Part shown: positions 1-6,853 of the stretch, in pieces
Position numbering within the stretch: position 1 is the stretch's first letter
Layout: each line of letters opens with the position of its first letter
From: Thermoleophilaceae bacterium
Lineage (GTDB): Bacteria > Actinomycetota > Thermoleophilia > Solirubrobacterales > Thermoleophilaceae
Reading direction: 5' to 3'
Assembly (NCBI GenBank): GCA_013696905.1
Contig: JACCXP010000100.1
Coordinates: 1 to 6,955, forward strand
Length of the DNA: 6,955 bases
Made by a program: the position numbers and the translations under genes
Notes under the pieces: model-generated
Told to the model about the DNA's origin: nothing
What the model saw: the letters and a program-made list of their open reading frames with translations, nothing else
Databases searched by the model: none

Positions 1-100
1 CCCCCCCCAACCCCCCCCCCCCCCCCCCCGCCACAACCCCCCCCCCCCCCCCCCGCCCCCCCCCCCCGGGCCGGGCCCCCCCCCCCCCCCGGCCCCCCCC
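1..100. other. Poly-C low-complexity stretch, probable sequencing/assembly artefact
   Basis: Nearly every base is C, with only scattered A and G (for example the AA at 9-10 and the short GGG runs near 68-76). It encodes nothing sensible in any frame and sits exactly where the conserved N-terminal half of cinA should be. Two-colour sequencing calls dark cycles as G, so a poly-G read tail placed in reverse orientation at a contig start would look like this. That origin is inference; the extreme composition is seen directly. Bases 101-124 are mixed sequence but still do not encode the expected CinA residues. Confidence 0.85.
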
Positions 101-145
101 GCCTCCCGCCGGGGGAGGTAGAGGCCGCCGCGCGAGCTGCACGCG

Positions 146-931
146 ATGTGGCCGGCGGCGCTCGCCTCGAGCGAGCTCCAGGCCGCGATCGCGGGGGCGA
201 CCCACTACGAGCAGCGGATGCTGCGCCTGTTCGGTATCCCCGAGTCGACGATCGCGACGACGCTGCGCGAGGCCGAGCGAAGCGTGGAGGGGCTCGATCG
301 ACTCGAGGTCACGACGTGCTTGCGGCGGGGGGAGGTAGAGGTGGTCGTGCGCCACGAGCCGGAGTCCGAGCCGGCCTACGAGCGCCTCGCCGCGCTAATC
401 GCCGAGCGCCATCCGCGCGCGCTCTTCTCGACCGACGGGTCGCTCGTCGACGATCAGGTGGCAGAGCTCGTGCAGGGTCTGAGACTGGCCGTGGCCGAGT
501 CGTGCACGGGAGGCCTGATGGCGGCCCGCCTGACCGAGCGCGCGGGCGCCTCCGCCTACTTCGTGGCTGGCCTCGTGACGTACTCGGACGCCGCGAAGGC
601 CGCCCTGCTGGGGGTCGACGCGAGCCTCATCGAGCGCCACGGCGCGGTCTCGCCGGAGGTCGCCGACGCGATGGCGCTCGGCGCGCTCGAGCGCGCGCAG
701 GCGGACGTCTCGGTGGCGATCACGGGCGTCGCCGGGCCGGGCGGCGGCAGCGAGGCGAAGCCGGTCGGCTACGTCTGCCTGTCGGTAGTGCGAGCCGACG
801 GCGAGCCGCTCACCACGCTCGCGCGCGATCTGCGCCTGCCGGGGGACCGGGCCGAGATCCGCGACCGCTCGACAACGATGGGGATGCACCTGCTCCGGGC
901 GCTGCTGCGGGGCGAGGACGCGCCGCTCTAG
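146..931 (+). CDS. cinA: CinA family protein, 5'-truncated (nicotinamide-nucleotide amidase, PncC domain)
   Basis: CinA/PncC deamidates nicotinamide mononucleotide to nicotinate mononucleotide in pyridine-nucleotide recycling. Full CinA adds an N-terminal MoaB/MogA-like (COG1058) domain with ADP-ribose pyrophosphatase activity in some members. Visible here, numbered from ATG 146, are the end of the N-terminal domain and the linker (residues 1-~100, with LRLFGIPES at 27-34 and [10 protein letters not shown] at 57-66). The C-terminal amidase domain follows (~103-255), with AESCTGG at 117-123 holding the catalytic Ser, GAVSPEV at 166-172, [11 protein letters not shown] at 191-201 and KPVG at 205-208. 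Full-length CinA is usually ~410-430 aa, so roughly 150 residues are missing. Homology continues upstream of the ATG: codons 125-145 read PPRELHA, matching the family's PGPPRELxxMW motif, so ATG 146 is an internal methionine rather than the true start. An in-frame TAG at 119-121 and the poly-C beyond it end the frame. I take this as a contig-end artefact, not a real pseudogene. The gene is convergent with metH. Confidence 0.9.
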   Translation: MWPAALASSELQAAIAGATHYEQRMLRLFGIPESTIATTLREAERSVEGLDRLEVTTCLRRGEVEVVVRHEPESEPAYERLAALIAERHPRALFSTDGSLVDDQVAELVQGLRLAVAESCTGGLMAARLTERAGASAYFVAGLVTYSDAAKAALLGVDASLIERHGAVSPEVADAMALGALERAQADVSVAITGVAGPGGGSEAKPVGYVCLSVVRADGEPLTTLARDLRLPGDRAEIRDRSTTMGMHLLRALLRGEDAPL

Positions 932-940
932 CGGCCGCGC

Positions 941-3900
941 TCAGATCGCCGCGGCGTTCTCCTCGATCGCCTCCGCGCGCGAGTCCTCGTAGGCGTCGGC
1001 GTCGTCGTCGAACCAGACGGTGCCGTCGTCTCCCACGCGATGGCCTGCGCGGCGCCGGGTGTCGGCGATCACGTGGTCGGGCGAGGACTCCTTCGGCAGG
1101 CGTCCCGACCGCATGCCGAAGTAGGAGGCCTGGGGGTGATGGGCGATGATCGCGAGCGTCGACTGCTCGGGCTCGACGGCGTGGCCGCCCGTGAGCCTGA
1201 GGCCGATCGCCGGGGCGTCGAGCAGCCGGTAGACCTTCTCGTGCTCCGACTGGTCCGGGCAGGCCGGGTAGCCCCACGAGTAGCGCCGGCCCTGGTCGGG
1301 CCCGGTGCCGAGCGCCTGTCGCACGTCGGCGTGAAGCCACTCGGCCATGCCCTCGGCCACCTGCACGCCGAGCCCGTGCGTGAAGAGCTGCTCCGCGAAC
1401 TCACCCTCGCGCTCGAGCCGCGCCATCACGTCTGTGACCTCGGCGCCGGCGGTGACCGCCTGCAAGGCAACGACGTCGCGCTCCCCGGAGGAGCGCGGGC
1501 GGTAGAAGTCGGCCAGGCACAGCCGCGCGTGCCCGGGCTGGCGCGGGAAGACGAGCCGCTCGAGCTCACGCTCGGGATCGTCGGGATCGAAGACGACCAG
1601 GTCGTTGCCGTCCGAGTTGCACGGAAAGTAGCCGAGCGCCGCCCGCGGGCGCAGGTAGTCCTGCTCGGCCCACATCCGCCGCAGGCGCGGCCGGAAGTCG
1701 TCCTCGAGCAGCTTCGCCCAGTGCTCTCCCTTGACGCCCTTGCCGCCCCAGTGGAGCTTGAACAGCACATGCAGGTCGAGGTGGGGGAAGACGCGGTCGA
1801 GGTCGACGGGGATCTCGCGCCGGCCCCAGAACGGGGGCGTCGGGATCGCGACGTCGGTGCGTGCGGCCGAGCGCACCGAGGCGTCGTCGGTCGGCAGCTG
1901 CTCGGGCTCCGCGCCCTGCTCACGCAGCTTGTGCGCCTCAGCCCTGATGCGCTCCACGAGCTGCTCGCGGCCCTTGCCCTCGACGAGCTTGTCCATCACG
2001 GCGAGGCCCTCGAAGGCGTCCTTGCAGTAGAAGACGCCGGGCTCGTAGACGTCCCCGGAGTCGGCGCCGCCCGGGAAGAGGATCCGCCGGCTGAAGTTGC
2101 GGTTGATCGCCGCCCCGCCGACGAGCACCGGGAAGCCGAGCCCGCGCTGGTGGAGCTCCTGCACGGCGAGCGGCATCTGCTTGGAGGTCGAGACCAGCAG
2201 CGCCGAGAGCCCGATCGCCGTGGCGTCGTGCTCCTGGGCAGCCTCGACGATCGTCCCGATCGGCACCTGCTTGCCGAGGTCGACGACCGTGTAGCCGTTG
2301 TTGGTCAGAATCGTGTTGACGAGCGACTTGCCGATGTCGTGCACGTCGCCGAACACGGTGGCGAGCACGACCGTTCCCTTCGTGTAGCCCTCGACCCGGT
2401 CGAGGTAGCGCTCGAGCTGGGCGACCGCGCGCTTCATCACGGTGGCCGACTGGAGCACGAACGGCAGGATCAGCTCACCGGCGCCGAACTTGTCCCCGAC
2501 CTCCTTCATCGCGGGCAGCAGCACGTCGTTGAGCGTCGGGACGGCGCCGATCTTCTCCACCGAGCGATCGATCCAGCCCTCGACGCCCTCGCGCTTGCGG
2601 CGCAGGATGTGCCAGTGCAGCGCCTGCTCGGGCTCCATCCCGGCGGTCGGGTCCGCCGCCTCGGCCTCGTCCTCGTCGCCCTTCTCCTCGAAGTGGGCGA
2701 TGAACCGCTCGAGCGCGTCCTCGCGGCGGTTGAAGATGAGGTCGTCGGCGAGCTCGCGCTCGTCGGTCGGAACCTCGGCGTACGGTGTCACCTCGTTGGG
2801 GTGCACCATCGCGAGGTCGAGCCCCGCCTCGACCGCGTGGTGCAGGAAGACCGAGTTGAGCACCGCGCGAGCCGGCGGTGAGACGCCGAAGGAGACGTTC
2901 GAGACCCCGAGCGACGTCATCACGCCGGGCAGCTCGGCCCTGATCCGGCGGATGCCCTCGAGCGTCTCGAGCGCGCTCGGGCGCCACTCCTCGTCGCCGG
3001 TCGTGAGCGTGAAGGTGAGCGCGTCGAAGATCAGGTCGTGCGGCTCGAGCCCGTGCTCTGAGACGACGTAGCCGTGGATCCGCCGGGCGATGTCGAGCTT
3101 GCGCTCGGCGGTCTTTCCCATCGACTCCTCGTCGATCGTCAGTGCGATGATCGCGGCGCCGTGGGCCTTGACCAGCGGGACGACGAGGTCGAGCTTGTCG
3201 CGCCCCGCCTCGAGGTTGACCGAGTTGACGATCGCTCGCCCGGGCACCTGCTCGAGTGCCGCGCGCATGACGTCTGGCTCGGTCGAGTCGATCTGGATCG
3301 GCGCGCCGGTGCGCATCGATATCCCCTTGACGAGCTGGCGCATCTGCTCGGCCTCGTCGGAGCGCTCCGTGAGCGCGACGCAGACGTCGAGCACGTGCGC
3401 GCCGCCCTCGACCTGGGACTCGGCGATGTCGAGCAGGCCGTCGTAGTCGTCCTCGAGCAGCATTCGCTTGACGCGGCGCGAGCCCTGCGAGTTGACGCGC
3501 TCGCCGACGATCGTCGGCCGTGGCTCCTGGGCGAGCGCCGTGGCGCTCATCATCGACGACACGCGTGGCGCCCAGCCCGCCTCGGCGCGCGTCGGGCGCG
3601 GCTTCGCCCGACGGCCGCCCACCTTGTCGGCCAGCACGCGGATGTGCTCCGGCGTGGTGCCGCAACAGCCGCCGACGATCGAGATGTCGTAGCGCTCGAC
3701 GAACTCCTCGAGCGCCGCCGCCAGCGGCTCGGGCGGCTCCGGGAAGATCGTCTCGCCGTTCGGGCCCTGGTGGGGGATGCCGGCGTTCGGGATGCAGGCC
3801 ACGGGGACGGGAGAGTTCGCCCCCATGAACCGGATCGCGTCGCGCATGTCCTCGGGCCCGGTCGAGCAGTTGAGGCCGACGGCGTCGACGCCGAGCGCGA

Positions 3901-4534
3901 CGAGCGTCGTCAGCACCGACTCGATGTCGGTGCCGAGCAGCATCTTGCCGCCGTTCGGGAGCAGCGAGACCTGGGCCTGGATCGGGACGCTGCGGCCGAC
4001 GCGCTCGAAGGCGTCACGCGCGCCGAAGATGCTCGCCTTGACCTCGAGGATGTCCTGAGCGGTCTCGACGAGGAGCAGGTCGACGCCGCCCTCGAGCAGC
4101 CCCTGCGACTGCTCGGCGAAGACCTCCCGCAGCTCCGCGAAGCGGACGTTGCCGAGCGTCGGGTCATCAGAGGCGGGCAGCAGGCCGGTGGGGCCGATCG
4201 AGCCGCACACGAAGCGCTCCTCGCCGACCGCGCGGCGGGCGATCTCGGCGGCGCGACGGTTGATCTCGAGCGTGCGCTCGCCGAGCCCCCACTCGTCGAG
4301 CTTGAGCCGCGACGCCTGGAAGGTGTCGGTCTCGACGACCTCGGCTCCCGCCTCGACCATCGAGCGGTGGACGTCCTCGATCACGTCGGGGCGGTGCAGC
4401 ACGAGCGCCTCGTGGCACTTGCCCGGGAGGCCGCCGTAGTCCTCGCTCGTCAGGTCGAACTGCTCGAGCGTCGCGCCCATGCCACCGTCGAAGACGACCA
4501 CCCGGCTCTCGATGGCGGCAAGGTAATCGCGCAC
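941..4534 (-). CDS. metH: Cobalamin-dependent methionine synthase MetH
   Basis: Cytosolic enzyme that moves the methyl group of 5-methyl-tetrahydrofolate to homocysteine through methylcobalamin, giving methionine. At 1197 aa it matches the family (E. coli MetH 1227 aa). All modules are present. The homocysteine S-methyltransferase barrel (~10-305) has DGGMG at 16-20 and zinc ligands C223 (LNCS) and C290/C291 (GGCCG). The pterin-binding barrel (~340-605) opens with GERVNSQGSR at 344-353. The helical cap lies at ~632-712. The B12 Rossmann domain (~718-850) has DVHDIGK at 730-736, whose H732 is the lower cobalt ligand, and VGGAAINR at 805-812. The AdoMet reactivation domain (~897-1197) has R1084 and GYP 1088-1090 of the RxxxGYP motif. 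An acidic linker (616-628) separates the pterin and cap domains. The start is GTG (4534-4532). It is the only ATG/GTG/TTG between the in-frame stop at 4579-4577 and the conserved core, although no clear Shine-Dalgarno is visible. No room exists for a B12 or SAM riboswitch directly upstream. Confidence 0.97.
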   Translation of the reverse strand: MRDYLAAIESRVVVFDGGMGATLEQFDLTSEDYGGLPGKCHEALVLHRPDVIEDVHRSMVEAGAEVVETDTFQASRLKLDEWGLGERTLEINRRAAEIARRAVGEERFVCGSIGPTGLLPASDDPTLGNVRFAELREVFAEQSQGLLEGGVDLLLVETAQDILEVKASIFGARDAFERVGRSVPIQAQVSLLPNGGKMLLGTDIESVLTTLVALGVDAVGLNCSTGPEDMRDAIRFMGANSPVPVACIPNAGIPHQGPNGETIFPEPPEPLAAALEEFVERYDISIVGGCCGTTPEHIRVLADKVGGRRAKPRPTRAEAGWAPRVSSMMSATALAQEPRPTIVGERVNSQGSRRVKRMLLEDDYDGLLDIAESQVEGGAHVLDVCVALTERSDEAEQMRQLVKGISMRTGAPIQIDSTEPDVMRAALEQVPGRAIVNSVNLEAGRDKLDLVVPLVKAHGAAIIALTIDEESMGKTAERKLDIARRIHGYVVSEHGLEPHDLIFDALTFTLTTGDEEWRPSALETLEGIRRIRAELPGVMTSLGVSNVSFGVSPPARAVLNSVFLHHAVEAGLDLAMVHPNEVTPYAEVPTDERELADDLIFNRREDALERFIAHFEEKGDEDEAEAADPTAGMEPEQALHWHILRRKREGVEGWIDRSVEKIGAVPTLNDVLLPAMKEVGDKFGAGELILPFVLQSATVMKRAVAQLERYLDRVEGYTKGTVVLATVFGDVHDIGKSLVNTILTNNGYTVVDLGKQVPIGTIVEAAQEHDATAIGLSALLVSTSKQMPLAVQELHQRGLGFPVLVGGAAINRNFSRRILFPGGADSGDVYEPGVFYCKDAFEGLAVMDKLVEGKGREQLVERIRAEAHKLREQGAEPEQLPTDDASVRSAARTDVAIPTPPFWGRREIPVDLDRVFPHLDLHVLFKLHWGGKGVKGEHWAKLLEDDFRPRLRRMWAEQDYLRPRAALGYFPCNSDGNDLVVFDPDDPERELERLVFPRQPGHARLCLADFYRPRSSGERDVVALQAVTAGAEVTDVMARLEREGEFAEQLFTHGLGVQVAEGMAEWLHADVRQALGTGPDQGRRYSWGYPACPDQSEHEKVYRLLDAPAIGLRLTGGHAVEPEQSTLAIIAHHPQASYFGMRSGRLPKESSPDHVIADTRRRAGHRVGDDGTVWFDDDADAYEDSRAEAIEENAAAI

Positions 4535-4576
4535 GGAGCGGGGAATTCTAGCGTCGCCCGGAGGGCGCCCCGATCG
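4535..4576 (-). other. 42-bp VOC-metH intergenic spacer, no terminator or riboswitch
   Basis: The spacer between the VOC stop codon and the metH GTG is too short for a SAM or cobalamin riboswitch. It shows no hairpin followed by a T run. The two genes are in the same reading phase, so the VOC stop is also the upstream in-frame stop for metH. Co-transcription of VOC and metH is inferred from spacing and strand. Confidence 0.55.
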
Positions 4577-4966
4577 TCAGGCCGCGTCGTACGACATGAA
4601 CTCGAGCAGGCTGCCGTCGGGGTCGCGGAAGTAGACGCTGGTCGCCGGGCCGCGCGCACCGGTGCGCGCGACCGGGCCCTCCTCGACCGCCACGCCAAGC
4701 CGCTCGAGGTGCTCGACCGCCTCGGCGGGGGAGCCGGGCCAGACGAAGCAGAGGTCGCTGTTGCCTGGCTCGACCGGCCGGCGGGCGCGCGGGAAGGGGG
4801 TCGACCCCGGTCCGTGCACGTTCAGCTGCTGCTGACCGAGCCGGTAGGCGTAGCGGCCGAACTCGAGCTCGATCAGCTCGGCGCCGACGACGTCGCGGTA
4901 GAAGGCGTTCGAGCGCTCCCAGTCGGAGACCGCGATCACGCAGTGGTCGAGCCTGATCTCGGGCAT
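4577..4966 (-). CDS. VOC (glyoxalase/bleomycin-resistance fold) family protein
   Basis: A 129-aa protein with the paired beta-alpha-beta-beta-beta modules of the vicinal oxygen chelate superfamily. The first module begins with LDHCVIAVSDWERSNAFY (residues 7-24) and the second runs from SDLCFVW (~70-76) to YFRDPDGSLLEFMSY (112-126). Candidate metal ligands by position are H8, H51 (in LNVHGPG) and E122 (in LLEF); Asp71 lies where many members place another ligand. VOC proteins include glyoxalase I, extradiol dioxygenases, epimerases and antibiotic-binding proteins, and nothing here fixes the substrate. The ATG at 4966 is chosen because conserved sequence begins six residues later; a GTG two codons upstream (4972) is equally open. 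Neither has a strong Shine-Dalgarno. The gene lies 42 bp upstream of metH on the same strand, probably in one transcript, and is divergent from recA. Confidence 0.88.
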   Translation of the reverse strand: MPEIRLDHCVIAVSDWERSNAFYRDVVGAELIELEFGRYAYRLGQQQLNVHGPGSTPFPRARRPVEPGNSDLCFVWPGSPAEAVEHLERLGVAVEEGPVARTGARGPATSVYFRDPDGSLLEFMSYDAA

Positions 4967-4970
4967 CGCC

Positions 4971-4980
4971 ACAAGCTTGT
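4971..4980. repeat. 10-bp perfect palindrome ACAAGCTTGT in the VOC-recA divergent region
   Basis: ACAAGCTTGT equals its own reverse complement and is followed at once by a second palindrome, CACGTG (4981-4986). It lies at the VOC gene start in an intergenic region shared with recA. It could be a small operator, but it is short and occurs only once in the region, so a regulatory role is speculative. Confidence 0.3.
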
Positions 4981-5013
4981 CACGTGCGGGGCGCGGAGCC
5001 GTGACAGAGCGCG

Positions 5014-5042
5014 CTGAAGGCGTCCGAAAGCCCCTCTAGCGT
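5014..5042 (+). promoter_or_regulatory. Candidate recA promoter (TANNNT -10; possible PafBC-type element)
   Basis: A TAGCGT hexamer at 5037-5042 fits the actinobacterial TANNNT -10 element and would start transcription near 5050, about 25 nt before the recA ATG. CTGAAG at 5014-5019 sits 17 bp upstream as a weak -35. GTCCG at 5022-5026 occupies the place of the GTCnG core in the RecA-NDp/PafBC motif known upstream of mycobacterial recA, but the rest of that motif is not matched. I find no LexA box of the GAAC-N4-GTTC type between the VOC gene and recA. The promoter assignment is by position and -10 match; PafBC-like control is a weak inference. Confidence 0.4.
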
Positions 5043-5060
5043 GCGCTTTCCAACCCACCT

Positions 5061-5066
5061 GAGGAG
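5061..5066 (+). promoter_or_regulatory. recA ribosome binding site GAGGAG
   Basis: GAGGAG lies 7 nt before the ATG at 5074. This strong Shine-Dalgarno decides the recA start in favour of 5074 over an in-frame GTG at 5041, which lacks one and overlaps the predicted -10 element. Confidence 0.8.
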
Positions 5067-5073
5067 CACCGAC

Positions 5074-6246
5074 ATGGACAAGGAACAGGAAAAGGCCGTC
5101 AAGGCCCGCGACTCGGCGCTGAACGGCGCCCTCACGCAGATCGAGCGCCAGTTCGGCAAGGGATCGATCATGCGGATGGGCGACGAGGACGCCGCCGTCA
5201 AGGTCGCGGCGGTGCCGACGGGTGCGCTCTCGCTCGACCTGGCGCTCGGCGTCGGCGGCCTCCCGCGCGGGCGCATCGTCGAGATCTTCGGCCCCGAGTC
5301 ATCGGGCAAGACGACGCTCATCTACCACGTGCTGGCCGAGGCACAGAAGATCGGCGGCATCTGCGCCTTCATCGACGCCGAGCACGCGATGGACCCGATC
5401 TACGCGAAGCGGATCGGCCTCGACGTCGACGAGCTGCTCGTGTCCCAGCCCGATCACGGCGAGCAGGCGCTCGAGATCGCCGACGTGCTGATCCGCTCGG
5501 GCGCCGTCGACGTCGTCGCGATCGACTCGGTCGCCGCGCTCACCCCGCGCGCCGAGCTCGAAGGCCAGATGGGCGACCAGACGGTCGGCCTGCAGGCGCG
5601 CATGATGAGCCAGGCGATGCGCAAGCTCGCCGGCAACCTCAACCGGGCGAACACACTGTGTGTCTTCACCAACCAGATCCGCGAGAAGGTCGGGGTGATG
5701 TTCGGCTCCAACGAGACCCAGCCCGGCGGTCGCGCGCTCAAGTTCTACTCCTCCCAGCGGCTCGACATCCGCCGCATCGAGACACTCAAGGAGGGCACTG
5801 AGGCGGTCGGCAACCGCGTGCGCGTCAAGGTCGTCAAGAACAAGGTCGCGGCCCCGTTCCGCCAGGCGGAGTTCGACATCGAGTATGGGGTCGGGATCTC
5901 GGCTGAGGGGTGCATCCTCGATCTCGGGCTCGAGCACGGCATCGTCCAGAAGTCGGGCTCGTTCTTCTCCTACGGGGAGGAGCGGCTCGGCCAGGGGCGC
6001 AACAACGCAAAGGCATACCTGCGCGAGCAGCCGGCGATCGCACGGACGATCGAGGAGAAGGTCTACGAGGCCGTCGGGATGACGGCGGCGGCGCGCGAGC
6101 TCGCACCGGTGGCGGAGCCGGACGGGGCGGACGCGAACGGCGCTGGTGCCAACGGCGCGGCCGTCACGGGCGCCACTCCGGACGACGCCATGGTGGAGTC
6201 GAACGCGGCGCAGGGCGAACGTGAGCTCGCCCAGCGAGCTGCCTGA
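5074..6246 (+). CDS. recA: RecA recombinase
   Basis: ATP-dependent strand-exchange protein that filaments on single-stranded DNA, drives homologous recombination and acts as the SOS co-protease for LexA. It is 390 aa from ATG 5074. The sequence shows Walker A GPESSGKT (73-80), the catalytic-glutamate region FIDAEHA (99-105), Walker [11 protein letters not shown] (147-156), loop L1 [14 protein letters not shown] (163-176) and loop L2 from [13 protein letters not shown] (199-211) through [11 protein letters not shown] (217-227). The L2 segment reads GSNETQ where many RecAs have GNPETT or GSPETT, so the usual proline is Asn213. The core ends near residue 335. The last ~50 residues are a low-complexity Ala/Gly/Asn/Asp tail that resembles the disordered acidic C-terminus of other RecAs. 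There is no intein and no frameshift. Its start is supported by GAGGAG, and its 3' end overlaps recX. Confidence 0.98.
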   Translation: MDKEQEKAVKARDSALNGALTQIERQFGKGSIMRMGDEDAAVKVAAVPTGALSLDLALGVGGLPRGRIVEIFGPESSGKTTLIYHVLAEAQKIGGICAFIDAEHAMDPIYAKRIGLDVDELLVSQPDHGEQALEIADVLIRSGAVDVVAIDSVAALTPRAELEGQMGDQTVGLQARMMSQAMRKLAGNLNRANTLCVFTNQIREKVGVMFGSNETQPGGRALKFYSSQRLDIRRIETLKEGTEAVGNRVRVKVVKNKVAAPFRQAEFDIEYGVGISAEGCILDLGLEHGIVQKSGSFFSYGEERLGQGRNNAKAYLREQPAIARTIEEKVYEAVGMTAAARELAPVAEPDGADANGAGANGAAVTGATPDDAMVESNAAQGERELAQRAA

Positions 6247-6772
6247 GCGGCCGATCGCGCGAGTCGCCGGCGAGCCAACGCCTTCCAGCTCGCCGCCCGC
6301 GGACGACGCCGAGCGCGAGCGCGCGTACTCGCTGGCCCACCGTGCTCTCGGCTCGCGCGAGCGCACGGTCGCAGAGCTCCGGGGCATGCTCGAGCGCCGC
6401 GACATCGCGTCCGCCACGATCGAGGCGGTCGTGGCCGACCTGCTCGAAGTGGGCCTGCTCGACGACGCACGCTACGCGCGAATCTTCACCGAGGATCGCC
6501 GCCGGCTCGATCGCTGGGGCGCCGAGCGGATCGCGCGGGACCTGGACCGTCGCGGCGTCGACGCCGACCTCGTAGCCGCCGCGCTCGAGGGCCAACCGGC
6601 TGAGGCCGAGCTGGCGGCGGCCGTGAGCCTGGTCGCTGATCGCTTCGCTTCGCTGCTGGACGACCGCGAGCGCGATCGCGCCTGGCGCATGCTCGTTCGA
6701 CGCGGCTACGCACCCGCGCTCGCCTACGAGGCGGTGCGGGCGCGCGAGCGAGACGGATCCAGCCGCGCCTGA
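6221..6772 (+). CDS. recX: Regulatory protein RecX
   Basis: RecX binds RecA filaments and usually limits their growth and ATPase/co-protease activity. The 183-aa product is helical and matches the RecX three-helix-repeat pattern. The first repeat spans ~33-84, with [28 protein letters not shown] and then LLDDARYAR. The second spans ~85-125, with [18 protein letters not shown]. The third spans ~126-175 and ends [13 protein letters not shown]. The GTG at 6221 is taken as start. It overlaps the recA end by 26 bp and directly precedes the variable N-terminus, with only a weak purine stretch (AGGGCG 6212-6217) before it. The only other in-frame standard start, GTG 6146, would add 25 Arg/Thr-rich residues that look like a shadow of the recA tail. 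The overlap suggests translational coupling to recA. Confidence 0.93.
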   Translation: MSSPSELPERPIARVAGEPTPSSSPPADDAERERAYSLAHRALGSRERTVAELRGMLERRDIASATIEAVVADLLEVGLLDDARYARIFTEDRRRLDRWGAERIARDLDRRGVDADLVAAALEGQPAEAELAAAVSLVADRFASLLDDRERDRAWRMLVRRGYAPALAYEAVRARERDGSSRA

Positions 6773-6785
6773 GGTTTCTGGCGTC

Positions 6786-6800
6786 TTGCCTTGCCTTGCC
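6786..6800 (+). repeat. Three tandem TTGCC units
   Basis: TTGCC is repeated three times just after the recX stop. The final TTGCC plus the next T forms the -35 hexamer of the promoter proposed at 6796-6824. Such a short repeat may be chance. Confidence 0.6.
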
Positions 6801-6824
6801 TGGCTCCGGGCGCCGGGGTACTCT
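6796..6824 (+). promoter_or_regulatory. Candidate sigma70-type promoter downstream of recX
   Basis: TTGCCT (6796-6801) and TACTCT (6819-6824) are separated by exactly 17 bp. The -35 matches TTGACA at four of six positions and the -10 fits TANNNT. Transcription would start near 6831 and run toward the window end, reading a gene whose body lies outside. The call rests on motif and spacing only. Confidence 0.4.
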
Positions 6825-6831
6825 TGAACCA

Positions 6832-6847
6832 GCGGCCGTTCGGCCGC
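6832..6847 (+). other. GC-rich hairpin (stem GCGGCC/GGCCGC, loop GTTC)
   Basis: GCGGCCG-TT-CGGCCGC is a perfect inverted repeat, best drawn as a six-pair stem with a GTTC loop. No T run follows, so it is not a canonical intrinsic terminator, though it might end recX transcription weakly. If the promoter just upstream is real, the hairpin would sit at the very 5' end of the new RNA. Two TGAACCA copies flank it (6825-6831 and 6855-6861). Confidence 0.45.
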
Positions 6848-6853
6848 CGCGAG

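Noticed and set aside
119..121. In-frame TAG as evidence that cinA is a pseudogene
   Set aside because: It lies in the repeat-containing, poly-C-flanked contig edge. The rest of the gene is intact with all catalytic motifs, so an assembly error is the simpler reading.
148..1149. 333-codon frame overlapping cinA in another phase
   Set aside because: An Arg/Gly/Ala-rich shadow that runs through the cinA-metH junction. The cinA frame carries the conserved amidase motifs.
1040..2881. 613-codon open frame on the plus strand opposite the 3' half of metH
   Set aside because: Antisense shadow of metH with low-complexity composition and no recognisable motif.
3074..5017. 647-codon open frame on the plus strand opposite metH and VOC
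   Set aside because: High GC and strong third-position bias leave long antisense frames without stops. The translation is Arg/Asp/Val/Leu/Ala-rich with no domain, while metH on the other strand is fully recognisable.
5041..5073. GTG at 5041 as the recA start, adding 11 residues
   Set aside because: It overlaps the likely -10 element and has no ribosome site, whereas ATG 5074 has GAGGAG at 7-nt spacing and begins a normal RecA N-terminus.
5299..6417. 372-codon minus-strand frame opposite recA and recX
   Set aside because: A shadow of recA's codon bias; no domain is visible and RecA on the other strand is unambiguous.
6832..6847. Hairpin as a standard Rho-independent terminator of recX
   Set aside because: No T run follows the stem, and a candidate promoter lies immediately upstream, so it is left as an unassigned structure.
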